Notes: generated from the letters alone by a model not told the origin. A stretch of 64,000 bases of DNA from Turnera subulata (GCA_028386065.3 JAKUCV010003084.1:64652-128651); one strand, 5' to 3'; counted from the first letter of the stretch, positions 7,367 through 20,310 are shown. Numbers and translations: made by a program.

Positions 7367-10033
7367 TCACCGGAAAATAACTAAGGGGGTATCAGTTATT
7401 TTCTGATCTGGATCGGACCCGCCTGCATTATTGTTATCACATGATTAATAGTAATTTTCCGTTATAAAAAGAAGAAAGGAAGAAGAGAAGAGGAAAAAAA
7501 AAAAGAGAGAGGAGAAGAGAAAAAAAAAGGGAAAAAGAAAAAAAGAGAGAAAAAAAAGAGGGAAAAGAAGAAAAGAGAGGAAAAAAAAAGAAAAGAAAAA
7601 GGAAAAAAAAGAAGAGAAACGAAACGAAATTAAAACAACAGAAAAAAAAAGAAACTGAAACAGAAAAAAAAAGAGAAGAAAGAAAATGAGTGAAAAAGAA
7701 AAAAAAAGGAAGAAGAAGAAAATCAAAGAAAAAGAAAAGAAAAGGAAAAATCGAAAAAAGAAGGAAAAACAGAAAACCCGGCTACTGTTCATCGTCACCC
7801 TCGGCTACTGTTCACGCCGAACGCCTTCGCGCCGCCGTTCGCCGCACCGCCGCCACCTTGGTCTTCCTCACGCGCCGACTGAACCCCGCCTCCCCCATCG
7901 CCATCCGCCGCCGGACGCGCACAGAAGAGACGTTGACCCAGGGCGAAACCGACGGATCCTCTTCCTCCGCCTCCTTCTATGCCGTCGCGACGCGTCTAGC
8001 CGCCCTTCCACCGCCCTCGAGCTCGCCCCAGCCTCAACGACCTCGCGCTGCTCTTCCTCGGGCCTGTGTCGCCGCCGGCCGCCGCTGCAGGTGAGAAACC
8101 CGAGTTGCAGACCCGTTTTAGACGGGTGGGTCGCGCTGTGTTTTAGGTTGGGTTCGTTTTATTTTTTCAAAATATATATATATATATATATCTGTTTATA
8201 TATTTACTGGTATTTAATTTTCAAGAAAAATATATATTTACTTGAGAAAAATATAGAAAGTATGACTTATGGTTTTAGAGAAAAATATATGTATATATGT
8301 ACCTTGATAATTATGTTTTGTTATGAAAAAAATGTTATTATATATAATTAGGAAAAAGATAAATATTGTATATATATTTTCTGGAAATTATAATTACGTA
8401 ATTAATTTTCTGGAAAATTATGGTAACTAACTTTGGAAATATAAATATGGTACACATAATTTATATTCCTGAAAAATATATAATTATGTAGATATATAAT
8501 AGTTTTGGAAAGTATTTTGCCTTTAGAAAATTAAAGTACCTATTTATTAATTTGTATCTATTTTTAGAATATGCTTTTATGAATAAAATTTTTTTGGGAA
8601 AGGATATATATAGCTTATGACTATTATATATATATATATAAATAATAATATTTGGTAATTATATTATGGTAAATAGTTTTATGGAAATATTTTGAAAAAA
8701 TTATATATATGTTATATTTTCCAGAAAATTATGGTAATTATTGTCTTGGGAAAAGTAGAATTAATTTATGAAAAATATTTTTAAAGAATTTTAATTAAAG
8801 TATGGTACCGAAATTATATTCGGAAATACGTACGGTAAAATATTTTCAGTAAATGGAAATAATAAAAGATATGTAACCGGGATGTGTTATTTCGCAGTTT
8901 GGGCATCATAGTATACCGATTATGTGCATTTATGTGTATATATGGTTTTGTGGTAAAGGTTTGGATATCGGCCAGTTTCCCGAGGAGCCGGTGTCGGACC
9001 GGTCATTATTTCCGGAGTTGAGTAATCGGCCAAGGTGAGGATGGATTTCCTTCAATATGTGCCTGTATTACTCGGTTATTTTGTTTTGTGGATTATTGCA
9101 TTGTTGAGTATGGTCTTGATTGTTGTCGGGATGTTTATCCCATGTTGGTTTAGGATGTGTATCCTTGCGTCTTTCTGGTTTAAGAATAATGGAATAATTA
9201 ATAAATTGTGATAAGGATGTCGATCCTTGATTTTTGGATAGGGATGTCTATCCCGGTATTTTGGTTAGGGATGTCGATCCCTGTGAATTGATTTTAATGA
9301 CGGTAATATAATTGTCACGTGGTATGTAGTGGTACGACTCGATGGTTTAAGACTGTTTCGTGGTGGCCGTGACCTGGGTTACTTGTGATAAGCATGTCTA
9401 TGCTTGGGATGTCTATCCCGTGATTATTTTTGGGATGTCTATCCCTGGGCTCGTATTTTTGGGATGTCAATCCCTGGGTTCTATTGATTTGGTCTGGCAC
9501 CCGAAATATGTTGATAACCAGGTCTGGCCTCTAGCTTATCCGTGACGGGGCCCGAAAAGATAAAATTGGAAAATTGGTTTTATCTGAGTCTTTTGATTTG
9601 TTTTATTTTGACGGTTTGAGCCTGTTTTTGACTTGAGTAATTATAGTTTCATATTGATTGTCTTTCCTTCGTCGGTGAGCACTTCAGACTCACCCCTCAC
9701 CTGCGGGCTTTCATCCCGTAGGATGGGCTATTTGTTGTACAGGATTGGTGCATTCCAGACAGGCTGCGGCGTTACCCCTTGGACAGGGATCAGATCCATA
9801 GTTTGCATCTATGTCGCATACAGTGTCGTGTGAGTTATTAAGTCTTCCGCTGTGCATTTTATTGATATTATTGGGCCATTGGGCCGGTTTAGTTATTTAT
9901 GATGTTTCCTATTTTGGGCTGTTGGGCCCGGGTTTCAGTTGTGTACACTGTGTGCCTGGGCTTGGTATAGTTGGGTTGTCACAGTTCCGGCACGTGTTTA
10001 CTGTGTACGGTAAATACGGGTCGGGGCGTTTCA
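7367..10033 (+). repeat. 3' LTR of element A, second part
   Basis: It resumes with CACCGGAAAATAACTAAGG, collinear with LTR B from about 4857. It contains a TATA box (7463-7470), a purine tract (7466-7790), a GC-rich block with donor GT at 8091, and the palindrome array (9128-9474). It ends GGGGCGTTTCA at 10033. Together with 4436-4647 the LTR is about 2.88 kb. Confidence 0.88.
9128..9474. repeat. Palindrome array in the 3' LTR of element A
   Basis: This is the partner of 1075-1453. The two copies differ at several loop bases, for example GTCA versus GTCT, while the arms of those units stay paired. Confidence 0.85.
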
Positions 10034-10115
10034 GTAATTGAATGGCGTCCTTAGAAGCTACATTATTCTTCAGAATGTCACAATTCTCCAAAAATTTTTG
10101 AAGATGCAAGTTGGT
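10034..10115 (-). pseudogene. Fragment of a Ty3/gypsy gag gene
   Basis: The minus strand encodes a short stretch with the typical gag pattern D-x-N-L-H-L-x-K-F-L-E-x-C-D followed by A-I-Q-L-L. The Athila gag here has the equivalent HQHLHNFHQYCD at about 19840. The fragment is cut by element A on one side and fused to an Athila LTR on the other. It differs from the gag of the neighbouring Athila element, so it probably comes from another one. Confidence 0.55.
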
Positions 10116-11455
10116 ATCCACAGAGACTAGGCAAAATAATTAATCAATAGACTCACTCCGTTAGGCAGAAAATAATAAAAGAAGTATCGATTTTGAGATT
10201 GTGAATCGAAATTGAATTCAACAGTAAAGAAAATGCAATTAAACTGAGAATTATATGAGAAGATCAGATTATGGAAGGTCTAGATCAATTGGGGTTCACT
10301 ACTCTATCCTTTTATGTCCTAATTATCCTCCAGATTCTGCTAATAGGGTGACTCTATTCCGTGTCCGCGAACGGGGCGACACTATTTACTAAAAATCTAC
10401 AGCTTTCTGTTCGTTTTCTTGACGGGTAACAACCTATGGTGAAATTATCGACTTATGGAGGTATAATTTCGTCTCAGTGGTCAATCTTACCACTATCGTG
10501 GATCAAACCTATTCCTAAGAGCAATGACGTTCTATGTTGTTACTAATTCCACAATAATCCTAATGCCTTTCAGCACCTAGATTAAGGATGATTTATGATT
10601 TTCTAGAATTAAACGTCTCCTGTCGGTACTTAGTTTAGCTCCTAAAACAAGTATAAAGGTGATCAAGCTTCAAACTTGGATTAAGCACACATAAATCAAT
10701 CAAGAAATCCAATAAAGAAAACTACTGGAGGGATAATTAAACCATAAAAAGAGTTGAGTAGCTACATCCCTCTTAATCTAGAAAAGAGGATTAGTTCATA
10801 GTAAAACAGTAAACAAGCATGGAGGATTTGTTCATCATACAAACCGAAATAGAGAACAAAAGTAAGAATTCGACTAGAATGCTCTTCTTCTCCTTGCTGC
10901 TACTATCGACGATAATCTCCAGAGAAAGAAAAGTGTCCCTAAAAATTGCTGTCGATGCTCCCTTTTTGTTATTCCTAAACCCTAGCTTTTAATTCCTACA
11001 ATCTAGCTAAGACAACTACAAAGTAGGAATTAATGTATCCTAGGAGTTCTCTTTCTTTTTAGGCGCAACAAAGGCTTCTTTTATTTTCTTTAGGAGCAGC
11101 AGCAAGTTGGTGGTGCCACATATTATTTGGCTCACAAGTAAACCCCTTGTCGCTGGAATTATAATGCATCAGGTTCTGGTCCGTGGGTTTCAACAGTGTG
11201 ACACCGTTGAAAACTCATTGTCAAGAAATCTTCATGAATTAGCTCCAAACTTTCCAGAATCCTTCAAAAGGCTCCAAATCTTTAAGAATCAATCTAATTT
11301 GCAACAAAAGGTACCTAAAAGCGTGAACAAATAAGTGGAAGCGAAACTAGTGGAAAACAAGCTAAAAACTATAAATACATGCATGATCTTAACTAAATGC
11401 TTGGCCAAAGGGGTATTTTATGCTCCAAAATAGTACATGATATGCACACATATCA
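10116..11455 (-). repeat. Athila 3' LTR (left copy, outer end missing)
   Basis: It matches 20386-21725 closely. In the minus direction it begins TGATATGTGTGCAT right after the polypurine tract (GGTTTGGGGGAATT, 11456-11470). The last about 50 bases present in the right copy (20336-20385) are replaced by gag sequence. Confidence 0.85.
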
Positions 11456-12897
11456 AATTCCCCCAAACCTGAATTTTTTCTTGTCCTCAAGCAAAACTAA
11501 ACCTGAAAAATCAAGGAAAAAGATAGGATATGCACAAGGATGTTGTCTATTCAAACCTGCACGACGTGAACCTGTTCAAATGCAACCTGCAAGTTAGCCT
11601 CTGAAAAGTCTACCTTTGAAAAGTTTGCTCATAAAAATCTTAGATCTAAAGCTCACCAAATTTCACAATCAAGATTCAAATTCCTTCACAAACATTCAAT
11701 CAAATTAGTCCTTCAAAAGATATGCTTAAAAATCGAACAATTAGAAACAATATCCCATAGGCATCTTAAAACTCACATCTCCACTAACGGGCACAAATCA
11801 ATAATCAGAGATTAATAGGTCTTAGTAAAGGGTTGAAACAAGGTTAGCTTTGTGTTGTGAATGAAGGGGAAATAGTGTTCAAAAGTCTGTCAAATTACTG
11901 AATCCAAATTTTGCAAAATTAGAGCAACATGATGTGTCAACAGACTGACCCTGTTCGTTGGCAGTAATGTTCCTAATTTGCCCAGCTCAACTCAAATGCA
12001 CACAATTTTTTCTTGTTTCTTCTTTTTTCATTGCGTGTTTCATAATTTTTTCCTATCTTTCTCTTCTTTTTTTTTTGGTGTGTGTGGGGAGTGAGCAGGT
12101 TGCTTCTTTGCTCAGAAAATTTTAAACAGGGCCAGACCGTGGGACTTGAAATTGTCGGTTCAATGCTCTTAGTGAACAATTTATGAAAATATTTAGAATC
12201 AATAATGTTGACAGAAGGGTATGGGTTAAATTCAAAGAAAGGTTGTGCTGATCAGGCACACGATGGTCATGTAATTGGCTGCAAAGGTGTGAGGTGGTTG
12301 TTGTGGGTAACAAAAGAATGTATGACCATCTAAAGTAGGCTCAAAGGGCTAGCATGGGATGTATTGATCAAGGGTAAGCTAAGGTTTATGTGTAAGTGAA
12401 AACCGAAGATGGCCTAAATCATGTCTCTGGTCAAGATTGTGCTAAAAATTTCGCCTCGATGTAAGTATAAGAGATGTTCTAGGATGATTGTTTCCTTTCT
12501 CTTAGAGGTTTTTGAGAATTTCTAAACTATCCAAATCCTACGGACATCACTTTGGCTAAATGTGATCAAGAATCAGAATTATCATGTGGTATTTAGTGTG
12601 TACTTAAGGACCTTATTCAATATAAGTGCAAAAATAGATAAAAGAATGGTCTCTCTAAGGCAAAACTAACGCAGGCAGAACTGAATAGAGTCGCACTGTA
12701 CAAACTGAAATAGGCAAANAAACCTAAACATAGCAGTGCCCTCACTGGACCAAGAACAACACAAAATCGGGGAGGCAAAGCAACAACAAATGAAATACAA
12801 ATAAAGCGGTAAAACAGAAAGTAGCAAGATAACATGAGACACCCCCAAACCTAAAAACTAGCATGCAGATAAAATGGGGAAAGGAGGCAAGGCAAAG
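11456..12897 (-). other. Non-coding region between env-like ORF and 3' LTR of Athila
   Basis: No conserved ORF is seen. Two GGTTTGGGGG polypurine motifs occur on the minus strand, one next to the LTR (11456-11470) and one at about 12841-12853. One N is present at about 12719. Confidence 0.6.
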
Positions 12898-14110
12898 CTA
12901 GTTGGGTGGGGGTTGGGTTAAACAGGTGGAAATGGCAGTGTGGATGGAGTCAACCATGGCGCGAAGCTGCTGAGATATGCCATTCACCACAGTCATGATG
13001 CGATTTTGACCCTCCAGAACCTCCCTGTGCTGCCTCTCCAAAAGTGCCCGTAAGCCAGCGGTGTCACCCTGTGGCATTGTCGGGCTCTACATAGGGCGAA
13101 AAGGTGGCAAGCAAGGGACAGGTGGTGGTGGTTTACCAAGGAGCCGCTGAGTGGCGACTAAATCAGCCACCTCCTTGCCATGAATCTGTGTATAAGCCCG
13201 CACATCAATGCCTACCTGCTTGGCTAGGTGGGTGACGAAGCTGGCAGCACCAAGTGCTCCCGAGCGCTTGCGTTGCTTGTCAAAGTGCCGGAGAATAAAG
13301 CAACCGGTGTTGATGGGACGGTTGATCTACATGCACCACAAGTAAAAGAGCTCGTCCTTGCTGACCATATTGCAGTTAGACTCCCGGGAACGGATGGAGT
13401 GGAAGAGTACATATTGCATGTACCGGAGAAAGGGGTCCAAGATATCGGTGGAAGAACTCGTGGTGGATTTATTCTTTGTATTAGACCCAGTAAGCTCCTC
13501 CCATGCTTGCTGCTCATGATAGTCTCGAGGGGGAACAGAGGCCAGTCTTTTTGAAACCAAAGTAGTCATTCAAGTCCCCAATAGTGAAAGAGTGGTCGGT
13601 ATTGCCGAGACGAACTTGAATGGTGCCAGAATTAGGATCCTCGTCTGGGCCAGCAGGGGTGTACTGTAGGGAGCAATAGAACTCCTTGGTAAGTTGCTCG
13701 TAACTGTGCTCTGCTTGGGCCATCCAATCCGCCCAGCCCATGGATTCCAAGCGAGCCACATAATCGTCCCATAAATTATGGGCCATAATGACCTCAAGGC
13801 AGGGGGCTTTGCAGGGGAGGATAGTGCGGTTCTTGAGGGCCCGATACGCGGCCTTATACTCGGCGGAGGTGGGGCAGAACTTGAAGGGAGGAGGCATGGG
13901 GCGCTCGTCTTCGGTGGAGTCGAAGGAGTCTGAGGTGGTAAGGGAGTAGCGGTGGTTGGAGGCGGCCCTGGAACTCTCGACCGGTGGGTCTTGTAGTGGG
14001 GTCGGTGTGGCTGTTGGGTGTGTGGAGGCTCGGGTCTTGGAGCGGGTGCGGGTGGCTGGGCATGTGTTGAGAGAGTTAGAGGAGGGTGAAAGAATGGTTG
14101 TAGGGGACAA
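12898..14110 (-). pseudogene. Athila env-like ORF (third ORF), broken
   Basis: Reading from ATG 14110, the first about 190 residues include a Pro/Ser/Thr-rich start and then motifs typical of the Athila post-pol ORF (EFYCSLQY, I-x-V-R-L-G-N, FTIGDLNDYFGF). A frameshift near 13530 moves the frame to one carrying PPRDYHEQQAWEEL and ELFYLWCM. A stop follows at about 13327, and the frame then continues to a TAG at 12898. The position after integrase on the same strand is where Athila elements carry their env-like gene. I see no convincing signal peptide or membrane span here. It is not functional as it stands. Confidence 0.65.
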
Positions 14111-15086
14111 GGGCCATGGTGGTCGGATTTAAAGGGAAGGAGGGAGGGTAGTTTGGGCAAGGAAAGAAAAAGAAAAATAAAGGAGATTGGTGGTTGAGGG
14201 AGGTGACGGGTTGGGAGTTGTGTGTGGTAGTGGGGTTGTGTTGGTTGGTGTGTGGAATTTCTGTTGGTGTTTTTTAATAAGAGTGGATGAAAGGCGGCGG
14301 CTAGGGTGTGAGGAGGAAAAAGGTGGGGCCCGTGTCGGTGTGTGTGTTGGGTTCCGAGGGTGTAGGGGATTAGGGTGAGTGGAGGGGCCCACGTCGGCTA
14401 CAAAAAGGACTCTGGCCAGTTTTTTTATCTGTTGTGGTTGTGTATGTTCGGTTCAAACATACAATGCACATATATACCCCAAATAAGATAAATAAAAGAG
14501 GAGCAGTGTGATTCTATTGGGGTGCCAGTGTGTGCAGAAGTGTATGTATATACCCACCAAAGAGACAAAAGACAAAAGTTAAATAAAAGAGAGAGGGAAG
14601 CTTCTCTGGTTTATTATTTTGCAGTTGAAGTGCACTGTCTCCTGGTCTGCCAACGCCTTAATTTCATGTTCCTTGCTCGCCATTTTTTTTATTGTTTTGG
14701 TTTTCTGCAAAGGGAAAAAAAACAAACAAAGAAAAATAAAGGAAAAATAAAATAACAAAAAAATAAAATGTACCTCCTAAAAGCTCAGGTTGCCTCCTGA
14801 GAAGTGCTTGTTTAACGTCGTCTTAGCTAGACATCCTTCCACTTAGGTAGAGGAAGGTTCTTGCAGTGATAGTGTGGCTCTGTCAGCAATGGAGTCTCCC
14901 TTATAGTACAAATTTAACTGTTGTTCATTGACCTTGAAGGGGGTGGTGAGGCCATCAGTGATTTCCACGACTCCATGTGGAAGTACTTGAGTTACAGTAA
15001 GGCCTGGACCACCTGGATTGAAGCTTCCCCAGAAAAAGCTTCATGCGAGAGTTGAACAGAAGCACCCTGTTGCCTGGCTGGAAATC
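14111..15086 (-). other. Spacer between Athila integrase and env-like ORF
   Basis: About 1 kb without a convincing gene. The right part (14820-15086) still resembles decayed integrase tail in mixed frames. The rest is low-complexity (A-rich near 14700-14770) or GC-rich leader of the env-like ORF. Confidence 0.5.
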
Positions 15087-16241
15087 TCATTTCAGAATAT
15101 GGCGATCATGCCACTTCTTTGTTTTCTCCTTATAAATACGAGAATTCTCATAAGCGTCAAGGCGTAACTCTTCCAACTCATCCAGCTGCAACAAACGGTG
15201 CTGCCCTGCTGCCTCTACGTCGAGGTTGATATGCTTAATGGCCCAAAATGCTTTGTGCTCAAGCTCGACAGGAAGGTGGCAGGCCTTCCCGTACACAAGA
15301 CGGTATGGGGTAGTCCCCAATGGTGTCTTGTAGGCTGTCCGATACGCCCATAAGTCATCATCCAATTTCAGTGCCCAATCCTTGCAAGTATGCCCAACCG
15401 TCTTCTCCAAAATTTGCTTGATTTGTCGGTTGGAGACTTCCACTTGGCCACTGGTTTATGGATGATAAGGTGTTGCCACCTTATGAGTCACTCCCTATTT
15501 CTTGAGAAGCTCAGCAAATTTCCAGTTGCAAAAATGGGATCTACCGTCACTTATAATCGCCTTGGGTGTGCCAAACTGGGTGAAGATGTCCTTTTTAAGG
15601 AACCTTGTAACAACTTCAGCAGTGTTAGTTGGTGAGGCTATTGCCTCCACCCACTTGGAGACATAATCCACTCCAACTAGGATATATTCATTGTTCATGG
15701 AGGAGGGAAAGGGTCCCATGAAATCAATGCCCCATACATCGAATAACTCAACTTCCAATATGGTGTTTTGAGGCATCTCATTCCTCTTAGAGATATTTCC
15801 AGTCCTTTGGCAACGATCACAAGCTGCAGCAAAACGTTTAGCATCCCTGAACAGAGTGGGCCAAAAGAAACCCGATTGCAGAATTTTTGCTGTAGTTTTA
15901 TCAGCTCCATGATGTCCCCCATATGGTGAATTATGGCAGCAGGTCAGAATTTCAGCAACTTCAGTCTCCGGTATGCACCTCCGAATCATCCCATCACCAC
16001 ACCGCTTGAACAGGAAAGGATCATCCCAAATATAGTGCCTCAGGTCAGCAAAGAACTTCTTCTTTTGGTTGTACTTCAGATCTGGAGGCAGTGCTCCACA
16101 AGCAAGATAATTCTTCAGACCTGCAAACCATGGTGTGACACTGTTGACGACCTGACTGGCAGCAGCAAATAACTGCTCGTTGGGGAACGAGTCATCAATT
16201 GGAACTAGATCTTTCTGGACTTGTTCCTGCTTGTCACTGCT
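15087..16241 (-). pseudogene. Athila integrase region
   Basis: In reading order there is an HHCC zinc finger (HNSPYGGHH...CDRCQ), the catalytic core with [14 protein letters not shown] and the [11 protein letters not shown]lu, and a C-terminal part with [20 protein letters not shown] and a [16 protein letters not shown] stretch. All are classic Athila features. In-frame stops occur at about 15495 and shortly after; CATCCATAA is best explained by a CAA to TAA change. The enzyme would insert cDNA into chromosomes; this copy cannot make a full protein. Confidence 0.8.
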
Positions 16242-17766
16242 CAAGCGAGAGAGATGGTCGGCTACCACGTTATCAGTCCCCTTATTGTCCTTAATTTCAA
16301 GATCGAATTCTTGGAGAAGAAGGATCCAACAGAGCAACCTTGGCTTGGCTTCCTTCTTGGTAAGCAAGTACTTTAGGGCTGCATGATCGGTATGAATAAA
16401 GACCTTTGAGCCAAGAAGGTATTGCCGAAATTTCTCAATTGCAAACACAACAGCCAAGAGTTCTTTTTCGGTGGTAGCATAATTGACTTGTGCGTTATCA
16501 AGGGTGCGGCTGGCGTAGTAAATTCCTTGAACCTTTCCATCCTTTCGCTAGCCAGGCACCGCACCCACTGTGTAATCACTGGCGTCACACATGATTTCAA
16601 AGGGTAGTGACCAATCCGGCGGCTGCATATTTGGTGTTGAGATCAATGCCTGTTTAATCCTGCAAAAGGCAGCTAAACAAGACGCATCAAATACAAATTC
16701 GGCGTCCTTATTAAGGAGGTTCGTCAAAGGCTTTGCAACCTCTGAGAAATCCTTAATAAAACGCCTATAAAAGCCTGCATGACCAAGAAAACTACGCATA
16801 GATCGAACAGAGTTAGGTGGTGGCAATTTTTCAATGACTTCAATTTTAGCCCTATCCACTTCAATCCCACGGTGAGAAATTAATTGCCCAAGTACTATCC
16901 CCTCTTGCACCATAAAATGGCACTTCTCCCAATTGAGAACAAGATTAGCCACCTCACAACGTTGCAAAACCTTAGATAAATTATCAAGACAATCCTGGAA
17001 AGTGGTGCCATACACCGAAAAATTATCCATAAACACTTCCATAATTTTCTCAATAAAATCATAAAATATAGCCATCATACAACGTTAAAACGTGGCTGGT
17101 GCATTACAAAGTCCAAATGGCATACGCCTATATCAAAGGTGCCATAAGGGCATGTAAAGGTTGTCTTTTCCTGATCATCTGGGTAAATGGGAATTTGAAA
17201 AAAACTTGAATACCCGTCTAGATAGCAAAAATGAGAGTGTTTAGCTAGGCGTTCCAACATTTGGTCAATGAAAGGGAGGGGAAAGTGATCTTTCCTAGTG
17301 GCTGTGTTCAATTTTCTATAGCCTATGCACATTCGCCTGCCAGTTACAATCCTAGTGGGGATAAGTTCATTATTCTCGTTTTTTACTACAGTCATCCCTC
17401 CCTTCTTTGGCACTACATAAACCGGACTCACCCACTTACTATCCGAAATAGGTATATTATTCCAGCATCTAAAAGCATAAGGATTTCTTTTTTAACAACC
17501 TCTTTCATATTCTCATTCAAATGTCTTTGATGCTCAATACTGGGTTCAGCTCCCTTCTCTAAATAAATGCGATGCATGAAAAAGTGGGGGCTAATGCCCG
17601 TAAGGTCGTCTATAGAATATCCTAAGGCGTTAGGGTGCTTCCTAAGTACCTCTAACACTAATTCCTCTTCAGCTTCAGTCAATTCAGAACTAAATATCAC
17701 ATGATAAGTGTCATTAGGTTCTAAGAAAGCATACCTGAGCTTGGGTGAAAGAGGTTTCAGTTCCAC
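16242..17766 (-). pseudogene. Athila reverse transcriptase / RNase H region
   Basis: The RT runs from MELKPLSPKLRYAFL (17766) through PVYVVPKK, RMCIGYRKLN, a YLDGYSSFFQI block and the catalytic box. It is followed by RNase H motifs ([25 protein letters not shown] ending at about 16242). A one-base shift occurs between GTFD and YRRMPFGL (about 17135), with a CAA to TAA stop just after. The catalytic box reads FMDNFSVYG, so the second Asp of the usual DD pair is Asn (codon 17022-17024), which should abolish polymerase activity. Another stop lies at 16548. Confidence 0.8.
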
Positions 17767-18992
17767 TTTTGGCGCAAGCTTTGCTGCATTGTCTGTCCGA
17801 ACAATGTCACACTGTTATACAACTGCAGCGGCAAATTCCTGCTGAATCAGAACAGGGTTGGCTTCTGCACAAGCTAATACGTCAATGAACTTCATAAGAT
17901 CCTGGTCCACAAGGTTCTCATCATCGATCAGGGCTGTTAACAGCTTATTAATCTGGTCACGGAGCGGCCCTGTTTGATCGATCTACTGGGCAGTAGCATC
18001 TGTGAAGGCATCAACTCAGTAACACATGTTGGCACTGAACTCATTCTTGGCAGCCTCTGGTATATTAAACTCCACAGAATCATCCCCAACTTGTAACTTC
18101 AGCGTGCCTTGCGAGCAATCAATTATAGCCCCGGCGGTAGCAAGAAAGGGCCTTCCCTAAATGATGGGGGTTTGGTTATCAGCCTCCATCTCCAAAACCA
18201 TGAAATCTACAAGGATCTGCAAGTTCCCAATCTGCATAGGAACATCCTCAAGCACTCCTATTGGATGTTTAACACTCCGGTCAGCAAGCTGCAATGTCAT
18301 TCTGGTTGGTTTTAGATCCCGACAAGACAATTTTTGAGAGAGAGACAGTGGAATCAAACTGACGCTGGCACCTAAATCACACAAAGCCATGTCAATTTTC
18401 ATAGTATCTACAACACATGGAATAGAAAAACTGCCAGGGTCCTTCTTCTTTGCTGGGAACTTTTGCAAGATAAGTGCACTGCACTTTTCGGTCATGGGAA
18501 CAGTCTCGGAATCCTCTATGGCTCTCCTCTTCGACACCAGGTCTTTTAGGAACTTGGCATAGCTCGGCATCTCACTAATCACCTCTGTAAAAGGTAGTGT
18601 GATGCACACCTTCTTCAGCATCTCCACAAACTTTTGGAACTTGGCATCTAGCTTCGTTTTCTTATACACTTCGGGGTATGGGAGAGGTGGCATATAAGGT
18701 TGCACTTCTGGCTATTCTTCCACATTTTCCTTCCCTTTGAAAGCATATGGTTGAGGTTGAGCAGCTGCCGAACTTTCTCCTTCATTCTTTTTCTCTGCAG
18801 TTTGGCGAACGGTGTCACTCTATTGCACTGTCTGCAGTTCTTTACCACTGCGCAGAGTAATGGCTTTGCACTGTTCCCTGAGATTTTCCTCCAGCTAACC
18901 TGGTAGCTTTCCTTGAGTGTTTCTGAGTTGTTGGGCATGCTGGGCCATCTGGTTATCAAGTATTTTTGAATGGGCCTTAATTTGTTGCACAT
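17767..18992 (-). pseudogene. Athila protease region
   Basis: The frame from about 18705 carries PYPEVYKKTKLDAKFQKF, MPSYAKFLKD, the aspartic protease site ALCDLGASVSLIP and LQLADRSVKHPIG, a well-known Athila order. The Pol frame stops at 18157 before GRPFLATAGAIID. Upstream (18648-18992) the frame is shifted and less conserved. It processed the polyprotein in the ancestral element. Confidence 0.75.
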
Positions 18993-19098
18993 CTTCTGCC
19001 AACTTGTTTTGAGATTCCATGATAGCCTTGAGCATGCTCATCACGTCTTGCTGCCCGGGGGGGTATGGGGTTTGCTTCTGGTTTCTTTGGTAGCCTTG

Positions 19099-20219
19099 CT
19101 ACCCCTGATTATATGGTCTAGATTGCTGGTAGTATTGATTGCCCCCTTGCTGGTATGGGACCGATTGCCTATTGATATAGTGTGCCTCTTCGTTCATCAA
19201 CTGCGGGCAATCTTGGAATGTATGGGCACCATTGTAGGCTTCGCACCTCGTGACGGGTTCTGAAACAGATTTGAGCATCATTTTGTCGAATTTGCTGCCC
19301 ATCTCCTTAATCTGGTGCTGCATGGCTAACATTCCTGCTTCGATTTTCTGAACAGTGTCAAGCTTTAGGACACCAGGTGGGTTTCTATTGGTAGCTTCAT
19401 CGGCCAAATTTTCAATCAGCTGGCAAGCTTCGGGATAGAGCTTAGTCAAGAAATTTCCCTTGCAATAGAATTCAAGGTAGACTGCCCTGTAGGTGTTGCC
19501 GTATCATAGAAAGTTTGTAACAAAACCAAGGATCGAACAAAGTGATTCGGGCACCTTGCAATCAAATCCTGATACCTATCCCAAGCTTCCTTGAGGGATT
19601 CATCACTTCTTTGCCTGAATCCTTGACTCTCTAACCGAAGCTGAGTCTGCTTACTCGTTGGGAAATACTTTTCCAAGAATGTAGTCTCCATTTCGGACCA
19701 AGAGTGGATGCTACTTGCAAGAAGGCTAGACAACCACTTCTGAGCTTTGTCCCTCAACGAGTAAGGAAGTAGGCAGAGCCTCTTCGCATCATCACTGTAA
19801 TCCCGGATCTTGACAGTGTCACAATATTGGTGGAAATTGTGCAAGTGCTGGTGCGGATCCTCCGATGGTGAGTCACCAAAAGTTCATTTCTCCACAAGCT
19901 GAATAAGGCTTGGTTCCAGCTCATATTGAGTCGCAGTAATTTCCGGGTGGACAATGGGATAACTCCTCCTCTCAATCCCACGCGCCAGCAGTTGCTTCAC
20001 GGGTATAGTGTTCAGCTCATTCTCTTCGTTAGCCGCCATTGCAACGGAAAAAAGTGTCAGTTCTTCTTTTTCCTTTTCTACTTTCTCTGACGTAGAACTG
20101 TCTGACGGTGTGACACTGTCTGTTGCCATTTCCAGTCCTTGTGATCGAGATCGTAGGAGCGCTTCAGGATCATAAACAGAGATGAGTTTAGGATGTTGGC
20201 TGCGGGTACCAGAGCTCAT
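19099..20219 (-). pseudogene. Athila gag
   Basis: The start MSSGTRSQHPKL is at 20219. The frame has a TGA at about 19881, continues through SEDPHQHLHNFHQYCDTVK and the capsid-like block LLPYSLRDKAQKWLSS to 19446, then shifts to MTKLYPEACQLIENLADEA. The single zinc knuckle reads CEAYNGAHTFQDCP, so the second Cys is Tyr. It is the structural and RNA-binding protein of the particle, not functional here. Confidence 0.75.
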
Positions 20220-20310
20220 ATAATGCTGAAACCTGAGATTCGAAGAAAGAGATGGTAAAACACAAATAAAAGCCTAATGAAATAAATCAGTAATTAATTA
20301 TTTGACGCTA

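Larger units (their letters stand above)
303..10033 (+). mobile_element. Element A: non-autonomous LARD-type LTR retrotransposon, Tekay-derived
   Basis: Element A comprises a 5' LTR (303-2012, left part outside the window), PBS (2016-2027), an internal region of about 2.4 kb (2013-4435) and a 3' LTR (4436-4647 plus 7367-10033) split by solo LTR B. LTRs start TGTAACAGCCCGG and end GGGGCGTTTCA. The internal region encodes no gag, protease, RT or integrase. It holds two antisense genes (2326-3009 and 3873-4250). Its terminal signals match those of Tekay-like element E, which suggests trans-mobilisation by such elements; this is inference. The element sits in a scrap of gag coding sequence (10034-10115). 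Confidence 0.85.

Noticed and set aside
7445..8351. Long open frames (117 and 221 codons) in LTR A
   Set aside because: They lie on the purine tract and GC-rich leader; frames are not preserved between LTRs A and B.
14129..14392. Pro/Thr-rich minus-strand ORF upstream of the Athila env-like gene
   Set aside because: Low-complexity composition and no similarity to known Athila proteins; likely leader sequence.
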